64,000 bases of DNA from Kushneria pakistanensis. Lineage in GTDB: Bacteria > Pseudomonadota > Gammaproteobacteria > Pseudomonadales > Halomonadaceae. The position numbers and the translations under genes were made by a program. The stretch lies in NCBI RefSeq assembly GCF_014652795.1, contig NZ_BMZM01000002.1:746025-810024 (forward strand), given 5' to 3'. Positions 19,197-26,855 of this stretch are shown piece after piece (within the stretch, counting starts at the first letter, position 1; each line of letters starts with the position of its first letter). The notes beneath the pieces were generated by a model that worked only from the letters and a program-made list of their open reading frames with translations, made no database searches and had not been told where the DNA came from.

Positions 19197-20618
19197 TCAG
19201 GCAACGCGCGACAGCCCCAGTGCCGCCAGACAGGCCGCAAGCGAGCGTTCGCTGCGCTGCTCGTAGAGGGCAAACTCGTCTTCCACCGCGACCCCGAGCG
19301 CAGCTTCAAAGTCACCACGGCTGTCGGTGGTGGCGTAGTGCTGCGCGCTGCTCTCGCCCAGATTGGACTGAAAGATGCCCGCGGCGCTGACCGGCAGAAA
19401 ATCCTCGTAGGTGATCGGCCGTGCCCGGATCACGCCCTGCTCGATCAACGCTTCGATGAGCGCGTCGCGCTCGCCGGGCAGGCTTGCCGGGTCTGCCACA
19501 CGGGCGCCGTCGGCCAACTGATAGTCAAACCAGGCCAGCCCCTTGCGGCGCAGGGTCGCCTCGTCATCGGGGAAGTCATGAAAGGCCTCCGCCAGCGCGC
19601 GCTGATGAATCTCGCCTTCCAGGCCGTGGGTGGCCTCCCGTGAGGCGGCCAGCAGCTGGTCGTACAGCCGGCGACCGCGCCGGGTCAACGCTGCACCGCG
19701 CTGCTCGATCTCGCCAAAGCGCGCCGTGTGGGTGCCGGCTTCCTCGCCGGCCTCGCCGCCGCTCTCATCGACATGCTCGGCAGGAAAGACGATCGGCTCC
19801 TCCAGCGCCTTGAAGCTGGTCTGGCGCAAAAGGATCGGGCAATCACGCCGCGGCGGGCCTTCGATGGTCGCCTTCGGGGTGATGCCCCACTCGGGCATGG
19901 CCTGCTGGGTGGCGTCGATGTCCAGTGTGCGTGGCGTGAGGTGGTTGATGTGCGGGCCGTGAAAGCACACCACATCGGCGATCAGCCGGTGGGCCTGATG
20001 AAAGGCGTGATAGGTGTCGGCATCGACCGTGGCGTGGCTGTGCCAGCGAAAGGTCTCCAGCGCCTCGATCACAAAGGCAGTAGCGTCCTCATCATTCAGT
20101 CCGCCTTCGGCATCGAATCTATCCAGCAGGGTCAACAGGCGGTCAGTGAAGATCTGCCGGCGCTCCAGAATGGCCGCGGCCCGCTCGCGCAGGTCCTCAT
20201 CCTCGATCAGCTCCAGGCGCAGCAGCGAGGTGAACACCCGAAACGGATTTTGGCTGAGCGCGTCATCCTCCACCGGGCGAAAGGCGGTGGCGTGCACCGG
20301 CATGCCGGCCGGCGCCAGATCGTAATAGCCCACCGGGAACATGCCCATCACCGCGAATACCCGGCGTATGGTGTAAAGCTCACTCGCCGTGCCCAGGCGA
20401 ATCGCGCCGTGGCGCTCGATCTCGATGCGCGCCAGCTCGCTGCCGCCGCGGTCGGTCAGGGCGTCCTGTCCGTGAGCGTTGTGATAGAGCGTCTGCGCGT
20501 TGATATCGGCGACGAGCTTTAACAGCGTGCCGTACTGGGGCACCTCGGCGCGGTACATGTCGGACATGGCGTGGGAAAAGCGGGTGCGGATATCGTCACA
20601 ACTGACGTGCCGGGCCAT
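19197..20618 (-). CDS. hglS: 2-oxoadipate dioxygenase/decarboxylase (D-2-hydroxyglutarate synthase)
   Basis: Iron(II) enzyme of the DUF1338/YdcJ family that converts 2-oxoadipate to D-2-hydroxyglutarate in lysine catabolism. Its 473 residues keep the functional residues known from Pseudomonas HglS at the same numbers: H70 and R74 in IERHGAIRLGT, and H226 in GPHINHLTPR. The third metal ligand Glu is expected at E303 in ARFGEIEQRG (an acidic insertion around 284-294 shifts the number). The rest of the D-lysine pathway is not in the window. Start at 20618 with normal family N-terminus. A transcription unit of its own. Confidence 0.9.
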   Translation of the reverse strand: MARHVSCDDIRTRFSHAMSDMYRAEVPQYGTLLKLVADINAQTLYHNAHGQDALTDRGGSELARIEIERHGAIRLGTASELYTIRRVFAVMGMFPVGYYDLAPAGMPVHATAFRPVEDDALSQNPFRVFTSLLRLELIEDEDLRERAAAILERRQIFTDRLLTLLDRFDAEGGLNDEDATAFVIEALETFRWHSHATVDADTYHAFHQAHRLIADVVCFHGPHINHLTPRTLDIDATQQAMPEWGITPKATIEGPPRRDCPILLRQTSFKALEEPIVFPAEHVDESGGEAGEEAGTHTARFGEIEQRGAALTRRGRRLYDQLLAASREATHGLEGEIHQRALAEAFHDFPDDEATLRRKGLAWFDYQLADGARVADPASLPGERDALIEALIEQGVIRARPITYEDFLPVSAAGIFQSNLGESSAQHYATTDSRGDFEAALGVAVEDEFALYEQRSERSLAACLAALGLSRVA

Positions 20619-20710
20619 GAGGGTGCTCCGTGGCAGCGAAAAGGGTTCCCCGATTTAACGCCTGCCGCCCGGCAGGGTTCAAGCGTCATGATGGCTCGTC
20701 CGGCCATCCT

Positions 20711-21079
20711 TTAGTGCATGAGCGCCCCGAGACGGGCAAGCAGTTCCCCGTGATAGAGCACGCTTGCCGCGAGACCCACACCTACAAGGGCGACGGTCAG
20801 TGCCGTCACCCGCATGGCCCAGGTGGCCGACACGGTAACAGGCGCACTGCTGAGGGTGATCACCCGAAGGCGCACGCCCGCCCAGGCATAGGTGGCGCCG
20901 GTAGTGACCAGTAGGGCCACGCCCGCCCAGGCAAGCATCGGTTCGTGATGGGCAAACCCGCCGCGCAGCAACAGCGCCGAGAGCAGCAGCATCACAAAGG
21001 CGGTACGCGACCAGGCAAGGCCGGTGCGCTCGGGCTGCAGGCCGGGGTCACGATCAAGCGCCGGTTCAGGCTTGAGCAT
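20711..21079 (-). CDS. DUF202 family inner-membrane protein
   Basis: Small membrane protein of 122 residues with three predicted helices and the DUF202 N-terminal motif DPGLQPERTGLAWSRTAFVMLLL. Function unknown. Four bases downstream of another DUF202 gene (21084-21473) in the same direction; such tandem pairs, YidG/YidH-like, are common and suggest a heteromeric membrane complex. Confidence 0.85.
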   Translation of the reverse strand: MLKPEPALDRDPGLQPERTGLAWSRTAFVMLLLSALLLRGGFAHHEPMLAWAGVALLVTTGATYAWAGVRLRVITLSSAPVTVSATWAMRVTALTVALVGVGLAASVLYHGELLARLGALMH

Positions 21080-21083
21080 GCGG

Positions 21084-21473
21084 CTAGCCCCACATCAGCA
21101 GCAGGCCCAGCACCAGCGCCACGGCCGCAACAAACAGCGCCAGAATCAACAAAAGCCGCGTATAGGGCAGGGCGGCATCAGTGCGCATGGCGCGCTCGTT
21201 GCCCGCCCAGCGGCGATAGGCCGCCAGAGAGAGTCCGGCGCCGGCGGTCGAGAGCAGCACCGCGACCGCCTCGCGCGCCCAGGGCGTGGCGACATCCGGC
21301 GCGAACTGATAGATACCCACGGCACCGGCCATGAAGGCCAGCGCGGTGCGAATCCAGGCCAGGAAGGTGCGCTCATTGGCCAGCGAAAAGCGATAGTCCG
21401 GATGATGGCCCTGGCGCTGCCAGCGGGGCCGGAAGGCGCGGCGGCGGTTGGGATCGTGAGAGGGTGTGGTCAT
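21084..21473 (-). CDS. DUF202 family inner-membrane protein (YidH-like)
   Basis: Protein of 129 residues with a basic head (RRRAFRPRWQRQGHHPDYR) and the DUF202 signature FSLANERTFLAWIRTALAFMAGAVGIYQF, then two more hydrophobic helices. First gene of a two-gene DUF202 unit. Function unknown; an inner-membrane location is predicted. Confidence 0.88.
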   Translation of the reverse strand: MTTPSHDPNRRRAFRPRWQRQGHHPDYRFSLANERTFLAWIRTALAFMAGAVGIYQFAPDVATPWAREAVAVLLSTAGAGLSLAAYRRWAGNERAMRTDAALPYTRLLLILALFVAAVALVLGLLLMWG

Positions 21474-21585
21474 GGTCGAGACAGTGTCATCGGTGGTGTC
21501 CAGGGGAGCGATTCGGCGTCACCGAACGCTGGCGGGGGCGTGGTGCGCCCCCTACGATAACGGTTCATGGTAGCAGGAGACAGGC

Positions 21586-21780
21586 ATGACCCTTCTCACA
21601 CGAAGCTGCGCCCTGGGCGCATTGCTGCTGCTGGCGGGCTATCTCTTTGGTGCCCTGTTGCAGGATAACTGGGCTTTCATGCACTGGCCGCTGCCGGTGC
21701 AGCTCACGGTCATCGTGTTTGCGCTGGCTGCCGTGGTGGTGTGGCTGCTGGTGCATCTGCTCGTGCGTGATCAGGACTGA
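21586..21780 (+). CDS. Small two-helix membrane protein, 64 aa
   Basis: Starts [20 protein letters not shown] with a second hydrophobic stretch [23 protein letters not shown], ending RDQD. AGGAGACAGGC precedes the ATG, an excellent ribosome site. I do not recognise the family. It is divergent from the DUF202 pair and its end overlaps the convergent ynfA-like gene by 10 nt. Confidence 0.7.
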   Translation: MTLLTRSCALGALLLLAGYLFGALLQDNWAFMHWPLPVQLTVIVFALAAVVVWLLVHLLVRDQD

Positions 21781-22106
21781 GCCTGATACCCCACCATGAT
21801 GACCAGGGCGCCGGCCAGCGCCAGCCCGCCGCCCAGATAGTCACTCATCTGCAGCGACTGGCCATCCACCAGGCGCAGCCACCCCAGCGCGGTAATGAGA
21901 TAAACCCCGGCGTAGGCAGCATAGATGCGCCCGCTGGCGGCCGGGTGCAGGGTGAGCAGCCAGGCAAACAGCGCCAGCGACACCGCCGCCGGCACCAGCC
22001 ACCAGACGCTGTGACTCAGCACCCACCAGCGATAGACCAGGTAGCAACCGACGATCTCGGCCAGCGCCGTCACGATAAAGAGCAGGGTGGTGATGACAGG
22101 GGCCAT
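21771..22106 (-). CDS. ynfA: YnfA/UPF0060 family membrane protein
   Basis: Four-helix protein of 111 residues, the UPF0060 length, related in topology to small multidrug resistance pumps. Family segments: [39 protein letters not shown] and GWLRLVDGQ. Start at 22106 chosen because CGGAG lies upstream and the family begins directly with the first helix; 22127 would add seven residues. Transport function is not established for the family. Confidence 0.9.
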   Translation of the reverse strand: MAPVITTLLFIVTALAEIVGCYLVYRWWVLSHSVWWLVPAAVSLALFAWLLTLHPAASGRIYAAYAGVYLITALGWLRLVDGQSLQMSDYLGGGLALAGALVIMVGYQAQS

Positions 22107-22194
22107 GGGCGCTCCGAAGTCGAACAAAGGGCGCCTACTCTGACACAGGGGCTGGGCAAGGCAACAAGCCAGCGCTAGAATCCACCTCGGGTTC

Positions 22195-22267
22195 GCCGGT
22201 ATAGCTCAGTTGGCAGAGCAACGCATTCGTAATGCGTAGGTCGGTGGTTCGAGTCCACTTACCGGCA
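22195..22267 (+). tRNA. tRNA-Thr (anticodon CGU)
   Basis: A full cloverleaf can be drawn: acceptor GCCGGTA pairing with TACCGGC, D arm around AGCTCAGTTGGCAGAGC, anticodon stem-loop ACGCA-TTCGTAA-TGCGT with CGT at 22228-22230, T arm GGTGG-TTCGAGT-CCACT (last pair G-T). Discriminator base A at 22267; CCA is not encoded in full (ACCC follows). The last 40 nt from the anticodon loop are duplicated at 24210-24249, marking this gene as an integration site. Confidence 0.97.
22226..22265 (+). repeat. Direct repeat copy 1 (att-like, within tRNA-Thr 3' half)
   Basis: Forty nucleotides from the anticodon loop (TTCGTAATGCG...) to the acceptor (...TTACCGG), identical to 24210-24249. This is the classic footprint of tyrosine-recombinase integration in a tRNA gene. 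Confidence 0.9.
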
Positions 22268-22667
22268 CCCGCAGGATTTCAAAAGGCCCGGCGCATATGC
22301 GCCGGGTTTTTTTGTTTGGGCATTCTTTAGAAAACTTCTCGAAAAATCTGCTGGCTGTCATCGAGCATTTTTCGCAGTATGCTGATCGGTTAGAGGAAGC
22401 TTATGTGCTGGGCGAGATAATGCAGACTTCGCCCGGGATACAAAGGACGCGGGATCGTCTAAAGCCGACAGGAACGGATACCGAGTCGCAAAACGGGTAG
22501 CGGAGAAGTGGTGCAGGGGAACAAGGAGTTAGTTATTGGTAAAAATAAAATGATAGTTAGTATTGATTAATTTTTTTGATCGAGTATGAATGTTTCATTT
22601 CTTTACAAAAAGTTTCATATGGAATAAAAAGGAGGTAAATATTATCTAATATAGGTGTGAGGAAGGA
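22268..22667. other. 400-nt interval after tRNA-Thr
   Basis: It holds the tRNA terminator (22287-22313), then a moderately GC-rich stretch to about 22520, then AT-rich leader DNA of the darT-like gene. A 67-codon frame at 22297-22500 begins inside the terminator and is not believed. Confidence 0.5.
22287..22313 (+). terminator. tRNA-Thr terminator
   Basis: CCCGGCGCAT/ATGCGCCGGG, a perfect 10-bp palindrome followed by seven T, 20 nt past the tRNA end. A diverged copy follows the displaced tRNA end at 24265-24297. Confidence 0.9.
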
Positions 22668-23189
22668 ATGAGAGAAGTTATACAAAAATATGGTATTCAG
22701 CATGTTTGGCATTTCACAGAAAAGTCTAATTGTCGATCTATTAGAGAGAATGGTGGACTTTGTTCTTTAAGGGAGTTAAGGCAACGTGGAGTAACCGAAT
22801 TTATTCCGGGCGGAAACGAATGGAGCCACGATGCAGATAGATATAAAGATGTAGATCAATATATTCATCTTGCCTTCTTGGATAATCATCCAATGCTATA
22901 TTGCATAAAGAGAGAGGGTAGGATAAAAGAACCAGTTTGGTTGCAGATCGATAGCTCTATTCTTTTTGAAGAAAATGTTTTTTTTACAAATAAGGTTTCC
23001 AACGCGAATGATGCCATATTATTAAGCTCTGAGGAAGCACGGCAGGCAATAGACTTTGAAGTTCTTTTTGCGCGAACCGACTGGACTGATCCAGATATAA
23101 AAGCAAGAAGGAAAGCTGCTATGAAGTCAGAAATCCTATATCCAAAATTTATTCACATTAGCAAAATAAAAGGATGGAAAGATGGCTAA
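22668..23189 (+). CDS. darT: DarT-type DNA ADP-ribosyltransferase toxin
   Basis: Protein of 173 residues of the DarT/DUF4433 fold, which ADP-ribosylates DNA bases using NAD+ and acts as a toxin or phage-defence effector. Visible: N-terminal NAD-binding HFT (H15) in VWHFTEKSNCRSIRENGGL, a long loop with FIPGGNEWSHDADRYKDVD, core strand QYIHLAFLDNHPMLYCI, and near the C-terminus KSEILYP, where E155 is the likely catalytic Glu. It is shorter than DarT2 proteins (about 200-230 aa). A weak GGAAGG site precedes the ATG. Its last 8 nt overlap the NADAR gene, typical of toxin-antitoxin pairs. Base composition is far more AT-rich than the chromosome. Confidence 0.85.
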   Translation: MREVIQKYGIQHVWHFTEKSNCRSIRENGGLCSLRELRQRGVTEFIPGGNEWSHDADRYKDVDQYIHLAFLDNHPMLYCIKREGRIKEPVWLQIDSSILFEENVFFTNKVSNANDAILLSSEEARQAIDFEVLFARTDWTDPDIKARRKAAMKSEILYPKFIHISKIKGWKDG

Positions 23190-23874
23190 ACGGCCTGTTT
23201 TTGTCAGTGGTCAGAAAATAGGAGGAAGTGTAAAAAGGTATTTTTTCGATTTTGAATGGAGTCCCGGTTTTTCCGAAACGCAAAAAAGGAAGAATATAAA
23301 TAAGCTGCATGAGGCGGCATATTTAAATGGATTTCGTAACCTTCTTGAAATTTCGACCAAATCGGAAAGTTCTTTGGGTGTGGCTTTAAGCGCCTTTAAT
23401 CTTCAAGTCGAAACCGAAGAAGGGTTCATAACAGTTGAATCGATATTTCAGGGAAGTAAAGTTTTTGAGAAGGGAGGGCCATATACAGATTTGTATTTTA
23501 AAACTAGCAAAGAGGCTAAGCGTGACGAAAGAATTAAAAGCTCTGGTAGATTAACCGGGTTTAATTTTTTAGGTGATGAATGGCCTTTGGAACCTAAAAC
23601 AGCATTCTATGACTGGGTTTATATACATGCTCTTGAAAGTAACCCAAAGTACGCAAAAAAAATTATGAACTACGATGGTTTTACCGATATAGAGTTTAAT
23701 CCTGAAAAGGCTATCAATTGTCAAGCCGCTACATGTGCGCTTTATGTTAATTTGATGCGCAGTGGGAAGTTGAAAGACATCATGTCTGATAAAGAACGTT
23801 TTATAAAATTTGTTTATGGAAAAAGTGGTTTAAGCAGCGAAATTAGTCGATCTAAACAGATTTCGTTTATTTGA
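23182..23874 (+). CDS. DarT1-associated NADAR-family antitoxin
   Basis: Protein of 230 residues whose opening MAKRPVFVSGQKIGG and segment RYFFDFEWSPGFSETQKRKN followed by INKLHEAA match the NADAR (YbiA-like) antitoxins found beside DarT1 toxins. NADAR proteins hydrolyse ADP-ribose from guanine bases, so this protein is expected to reverse the modification made by the upstream toxin. The C-terminal part (NCQAATCALYVNLMRSGKL) is the helical portion of the family. Start codon ATG at 23182 lies inside the toxin's last codons (8-nt overlap), implying coupled translation. AT-rich like its partner. The family assignment is by pattern, and the target base is inferred. Confidence 0.82.
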   Translation: MAKRPVFVSGQKIGGSVKRYFFDFEWSPGFSETQKRKNINKLHEAAYLNGFRNLLEISTKSESSLGVALSAFNLQVETEEGFITVESIFQGSKVFEKGGPYTDLYFKTSKEAKRDERIKSSGRLTGFNFLGDEWPLEPKTAFYDWVYIHALESNPKYAKKIMNYDGFTDIEFNPEKAINCQAATCALYVNLMRSGKLKDIMSDKERFIKFVYGKSGLSSEISRSKQISFI

Positions 23875-24209
23875 AAATTTTTGAATATTTTGTCGACTTT
23901 TATAATTATAAGATTGCCTTGGTTTTGTCGCCTATTATATTGAAAATTAGGGTTCTTTTCTCGAAGAGATGATTGAAAGATTACGGTGAGTTAAAAGGTA
24001 TTTATCGTTTTTCTATGAATTTTATTTTTAATAAATAGGTTTGAAAAAACGATTTTTTTATTGCGCTCCTAATATCTTGCGATATTTTTAAACGTATGTG
24101 TCAATATAGCGACAACAGTACTGGCGTTTAAAGTACATTTATTGGTTGTCTTTGGTTATATGTGACTTTTTAATATAAGAAGACTGGCGTTGACGCTTTC
24201 GTGGTGGTT

Positions 24210-24249
24210 TTCGTAATGCGTAGGTCGGTGGTTCGAGTCCACTTACCGG
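24210..24249 (+). repeat. Direct repeat copy 2 (displaced tRNA-Thr 3' end)
   Basis: Identical to 22226-22265 over 40 nt; the next base differs (T for C), then ACCCG matches again, and diverged similarity continues through the terminator and roughly 20 nt beyond. Only half a tRNA, so not a functional tRNA gene. Confidence 0.9.
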
Positions 24250-24264
24250 TACCCGTATGATTTT

Positions 24265-24297
24265 AAAGGTCCGACGCAGATACGTCGGACCTTTTTT
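24265..24297 (+). terminator. Diverged copy of the tRNA-Thr terminator
   Basis: GGTCCGACG / CGTCGGACC stem with a T6 tail at the same offset from the repeat as the terminator at 22287-22313. Several stem bases differ in compensating pairs. Confidence 0.85.
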
Positions 24298-24329
24298 GAG
24301 TTAGAAAAAACTTCAAGAGTGTATGGTTG

Positions 24330-25106
24330 ATGCGTTTATTAAGTGTATTTATTACTATTCTAAGTCTAATGACGGCTTTGGCATCCTTGTATGTATCGTG
24401 GGCATCAAATAAATCTTTTGAAGAGTTGACTAATAAGCAGCTTGCTTTGCAAGCTGCTGAGTATGAGCCTGTTTTTTCGTATATTTGGGAGGAAGGTTAT
24501 CGATCTAATCATATAGATCGAGATTATGGGCAGCCTGCTTTTGTTATCGCAAACAATGGTGGGGCGGTTGTTTTGGATGGAGTGTTCTCTACTGTTTATC
24601 TTGCAATGTATTATATGTGCGATTCTAAAGTAAAGGACGCTTCTGGTTTGCCAGAATACATTAAGGAAGAAGCTCTTGTAGAGCCGCACATGTTTTATGT
24701 AGTGCTGGCTAATTATTTTTATAGTAAAGAATACATGTCTAAAGCATCCGGTAGTATTGGTTTTTTTAGTAATGCTTCTAGGGAAGATATTACCGATTTA
24801 TATTCAAGGTTAAAGTCACCTAATGGATATGTGCAAGATTTTGTTCCACTTACTGTGAATGTAATTTCATCTATAGAATATACCAATAGATTAGGGGAGA
24901 AAAAATATGCATATCTTGATGCTGGTAAAGTTATCGGCAGGGGTGAGTACGACAAAAGATTTTCTAGAGTTACTAGCGGTAAACATTTGAGGGTTGATGA
25001 CGTTTCTGTTGAAAAACTACAAAGCTTTATTGTTTGCGATGAATCAAATCGGGTTAATAAAGATGAGTTTTCAAATTTGTTAGATAAATATATGAAGGGT
25101 GTGTGA
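24330..25106 (+). CDS. Hypothetical membrane-anchored protein, AT-rich, 258 aa
   Basis: I do not recognise this family. A single N-terminal helix (LLSVFITILSLMTALASLYV) is followed by a polar domain with FEELTNKQLALQAAEYEPVF, AFVIANNGGAVVLDGVF and a C-terminal DESNRVNKDEFSNLLDKYM. There are no cysteine clusters or obvious catalytic motifs. The domain probably sits on the periplasmic side or is anchored facing in; the flanking charges do not settle it. ATG at 24330; TTG at 24327 is possible. It lies just beyond the displaced tRNA end and is as AT-rich as the DarT/NADAR genes, so it is probably also acquired, perhaps a second cargo of the same hotspot. Confidence 0.75.
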   Translation: MRLLSVFITILSLMTALASLYVSWASNKSFEELTNKQLALQAAEYEPVFSYIWEEGYRSNHIDRDYGQPAFVIANNGGAVVLDGVFSTVYLAMYYMCDSKVKDASGLPEYIKEEALVEPHMFYVVLANYFYSKEYMSKASGSIGFFSNASREDITDLYSRLKSPNGYVQDFVPLTVNVISSIEYTNRLGEKKYAYLDAGKVIGRGEYDKRFSRVTSGKHLRVDDVSVEKLQSFIVCDESNRVNKDEFSNLLDKYMKGV

Positions 25107-25226
25107 AGCGGGAGTTTCAAAGTGTTAGGGCCAAGTGTTTTGATCACTAGGAATGGTGCGAGTAATAGCATCGAAAGAAGGTGTTTAGTCTTATTTGATC
25201 GATGATGAGGCTAATCTCGCGCGGCC

Positions 25227-25994
25227 CTACGCTTTCCTTAAAACTCCACCATAAACCTCCGTACTCCTCATTACTCCCTCCCTGCACGACGCCATCAGTT
25301 CCTTCACCACACGCCTCTCACGGGTCTTGATGCTGGTTTCCCTGTCCCGATAGTGCGCATTCGCCAGCCAGTTGAAGCTGCCGACGATGGCGTAGCGCTT
25401 ATCCACAATCAGACACTTTTCATGCGACTTGCGATCCACAATGGTCAGCCGGCCCTTGCGACTCTGCCTGCCCGTCTCCTTTAAACGCTCCAATGCTCTG
25501 AGCGCCGTGTCGGAAAGCGTGTGCTGTCCGTCTCGATCACTCGCGCCGTAGGCGATATGGACGTTGACGCCGCGCTTGAGTGCGCTTGCGAGCAGGTCAC
25601 AAAACTGATCATTCACGACCCGGTCGGACAGCCAGCCGGAGGCGATCATCAGGTCCTTTCTGGCGACCTGGAGCGCATGGGTCAGCTCATCGTGATGATC
25701 GCGGCCCTGTACCAGATGATGTCTGGAAGCGGTGCTTTTGGTGCTGGGTGCTGCCTTGTTGTCGGCGGTTTGAGGCGCATTGCCGGCTCGCGCTTTCTGC
25801 CTGAGGAAAAACAGGGTGCCGTACCAACTGATCCAGGCGGTGAAGGTCTGTACGGCCATGAAGGGCAGCCCTGCAAGCGTGGCGACCGACCACAATGTCC
25901 AGACAAGGGCTGCGACCGCGCCGAGTGTGCGGTGAAGCCGTGTCAGACACAGCACCGAGATAAAAATGATCAGCTGGTAATGCAGAAAGGTCAT
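25227..25994 (-). CDS. Membrane-anchored phospholipase D-like protein
   Basis: Protein of 255 residues with two N-terminal hydrophobic helices (YQLIIFISVLCLTRL, and LVWTLWSVATLAGLPFMAVQ) and a cytoplasmic PLD domain from about residue 95. One HKD motif is clear: SHEKCLIVDKRYAIVGSFNW (H-x-K-x4-D-x6-GS-x-N, about residues 191-208). A single HKD implies a dimeric active site, as in Nuc-type endonucleases and FAM83-like proteins. Substrate (phospholipid or nucleic acid) is unknown. GC content returns to the chromosomal level here, marking the right side of the AT-rich region. Confidence 0.85.
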   Translation of the reverse strand: MTFLHYQLIIFISVLCLTRLHRTLGAVAALVWTLWSVATLAGLPFMAVQTFTAWISWYGTLFFLRQKARAGNAPQTADNKAAPSTKSTASRHHLVQGRDHHDELTHALQVARKDLMIASGWLSDRVVNDQFCDLLASALKRGVNVHIAYGASDRDGQHTLSDTALRALERLKETGRQSRKGRLTIVDRKSHEKCLIVDKRYAIVGSFNWLANAHYRDRETSIKTRERRVVKELMASCREGVMRSTEVYGGVLRKA

Positions 25995-26113
25995 CAAAAA
26001 TACTCATGAAAACCAGCATGTTATCTGTCGCGGCCTGAATAGGCCATGCGCGGTGAGATTTGATGACGCGCGGGGTGCCTTTCCCATGGGCCTGCGAGGG
26101 CTACACTCCACTC

Positions 26114-26785
26114 ATGTGCGGACGATACGTATTTTTCACCCAGCGTCAGAAAGCAGCTCGAGAGCTGTCGTTTGACGTGCGCGATCTGATCGATGGCGCC
26201 GAGCGGCCCCGCTATAACGTGGCCCCCGGCACCCATGTGCCCGTGATCCTGCATCGCGAAGATGAGGCGGCGGCGAGTTTTGAACACGTCTGGTGGGGCT
26301 ATCACCCGCACTGGGCGGGGGAGAAGGCGCCCACCCCCATCAACGCCAAGGCCGAGAAGGTCGCGACGTCGAAATACTATTCCGGCGCGTTCTCTCATCA
26401 CCGCTGCCTGGTGCCGGCCGATGGCTGGTATGAATGGCTCAAGACGGAGGACGGCAAGCAGCCGCATTTCATCTGTCGGGAGGATCGGGCGCTGATCTGG
26501 CTGGCCGGCATCTGGTCAACGCGCCCGGATGGCGAAGCGGGGCTGGCCATCATCACCCATGATGCCCGCGGCTCGGCGCGGGATGTGCATGACCGGATGC
26601 CGCTGGCACTGGAGGATGACTGTCTCGAGGACTGGCTCGACCCGCACATGACCGAGCGGGAGACGATCCGAGCGCTGATCAAGCCGGTGCCCGCCAAAAT
26701 GATCACGCACTGGGCGGTGTCGAGAGACGCCAATCGGGTCGGTAACGATCGCGCCGAGCTGGTCGAGCCGATCAACCCCGCATAA
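26114..26785 (+). CDS. yedK: SRAP/HMCES-type abasic-site DNA-protein crosslink protein (YedK-like)
   Basis: Protein of 223 residues that shields abasic sites in single-stranded DNA by covalent linkage through Cys2. The start at 26114 gives MCGRYVFF, so Cys2 is exposed after Met removal; this decides the start over 26060. Other catalytic features: NVAPGTHVPVI (Asn), VPADGWYEW (Glu) and ARDVHDRMPLAL (His). All family catalytic residues appear present. Followed 70 nt later by a LexA/UmuD-like small protein in the same direction, suggesting a DNA-damage context. Confidence 0.93.
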   Translation: MCGRYVFFTQRQKAARELSFDVRDLIDGAERPRYNVAPGTHVPVILHREDEAAASFEHVWWGYHPHWAGEKAPTPINAKAEKVATSKYYSGAFSHHRCLVPADGWYEWLKTEDGKQPHFICREDRALIWLAGIWSTRPDGEAGLAIITHDARGSARDVHDRMPLALEDDCLEDWLDPHMTERETIRALIKPVPAKMITHWAVSRDANRVGNDRAELVEPINPA

Positions 26786-26855
26786 CAGGCGCGGTTGTTT
26801 CCCTGTCTGCGCGACCCGTGGCAACGCTTCCCTTTCATGTCAGTGAGGATTACGT

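Larger units (their letters stand above)
22226..24249. mobile_element. Small AT-rich genomic island in tRNA-Thr carrying DarT/NADAR
   Basis: Bounded by 40-nt exact direct repeats with a 1,984-bp period, the left one inside an intact tRNA-Thr gene. The interior is strikingly AT-rich from about 22530 on, against a GC-rich chromosome. It encodes only the overlapping DarT-type and NADAR-type genes; I see no integrase, transposase or replication gene. It is therefore either the decayed remnant of a larger element or a cassette moved by an integrase supplied in trans. AT-rich DNA continues past the right repeat to about 25200, so a second insertion may adjoin. Confidence 0.85.
23875..24329. other. 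455-nt AT-rich interval with the second tRNA-end repeat
   Basis: About 330 nt of AT-rich DNA without a convincing ORF, then the 40-nt tRNA repeat and a terminator hairpin. The tract probably contains the element's recombination arm sites, but I cannot identify arm-type repeats by eye. Confidence 0.45.

Noticed and set aside
22297-22500. A 67-codon ORF after tRNA-Thr
   Set aside because: Begins inside the tRNA terminator, has no ribosome site, and shows no recognisable domain.
24210-24250. A second tRNA-Thr gene
   Set aside because: Only the anticodon loop to the acceptor 3' strand is present; the D arm and 5' acceptor strand are missing.
25107-25226. A third copy of the tRNA end closing a tandem second island
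   Set aside because: No match to the 40-nt repeat is present in the AT-rich tail before the PLD-like gene.
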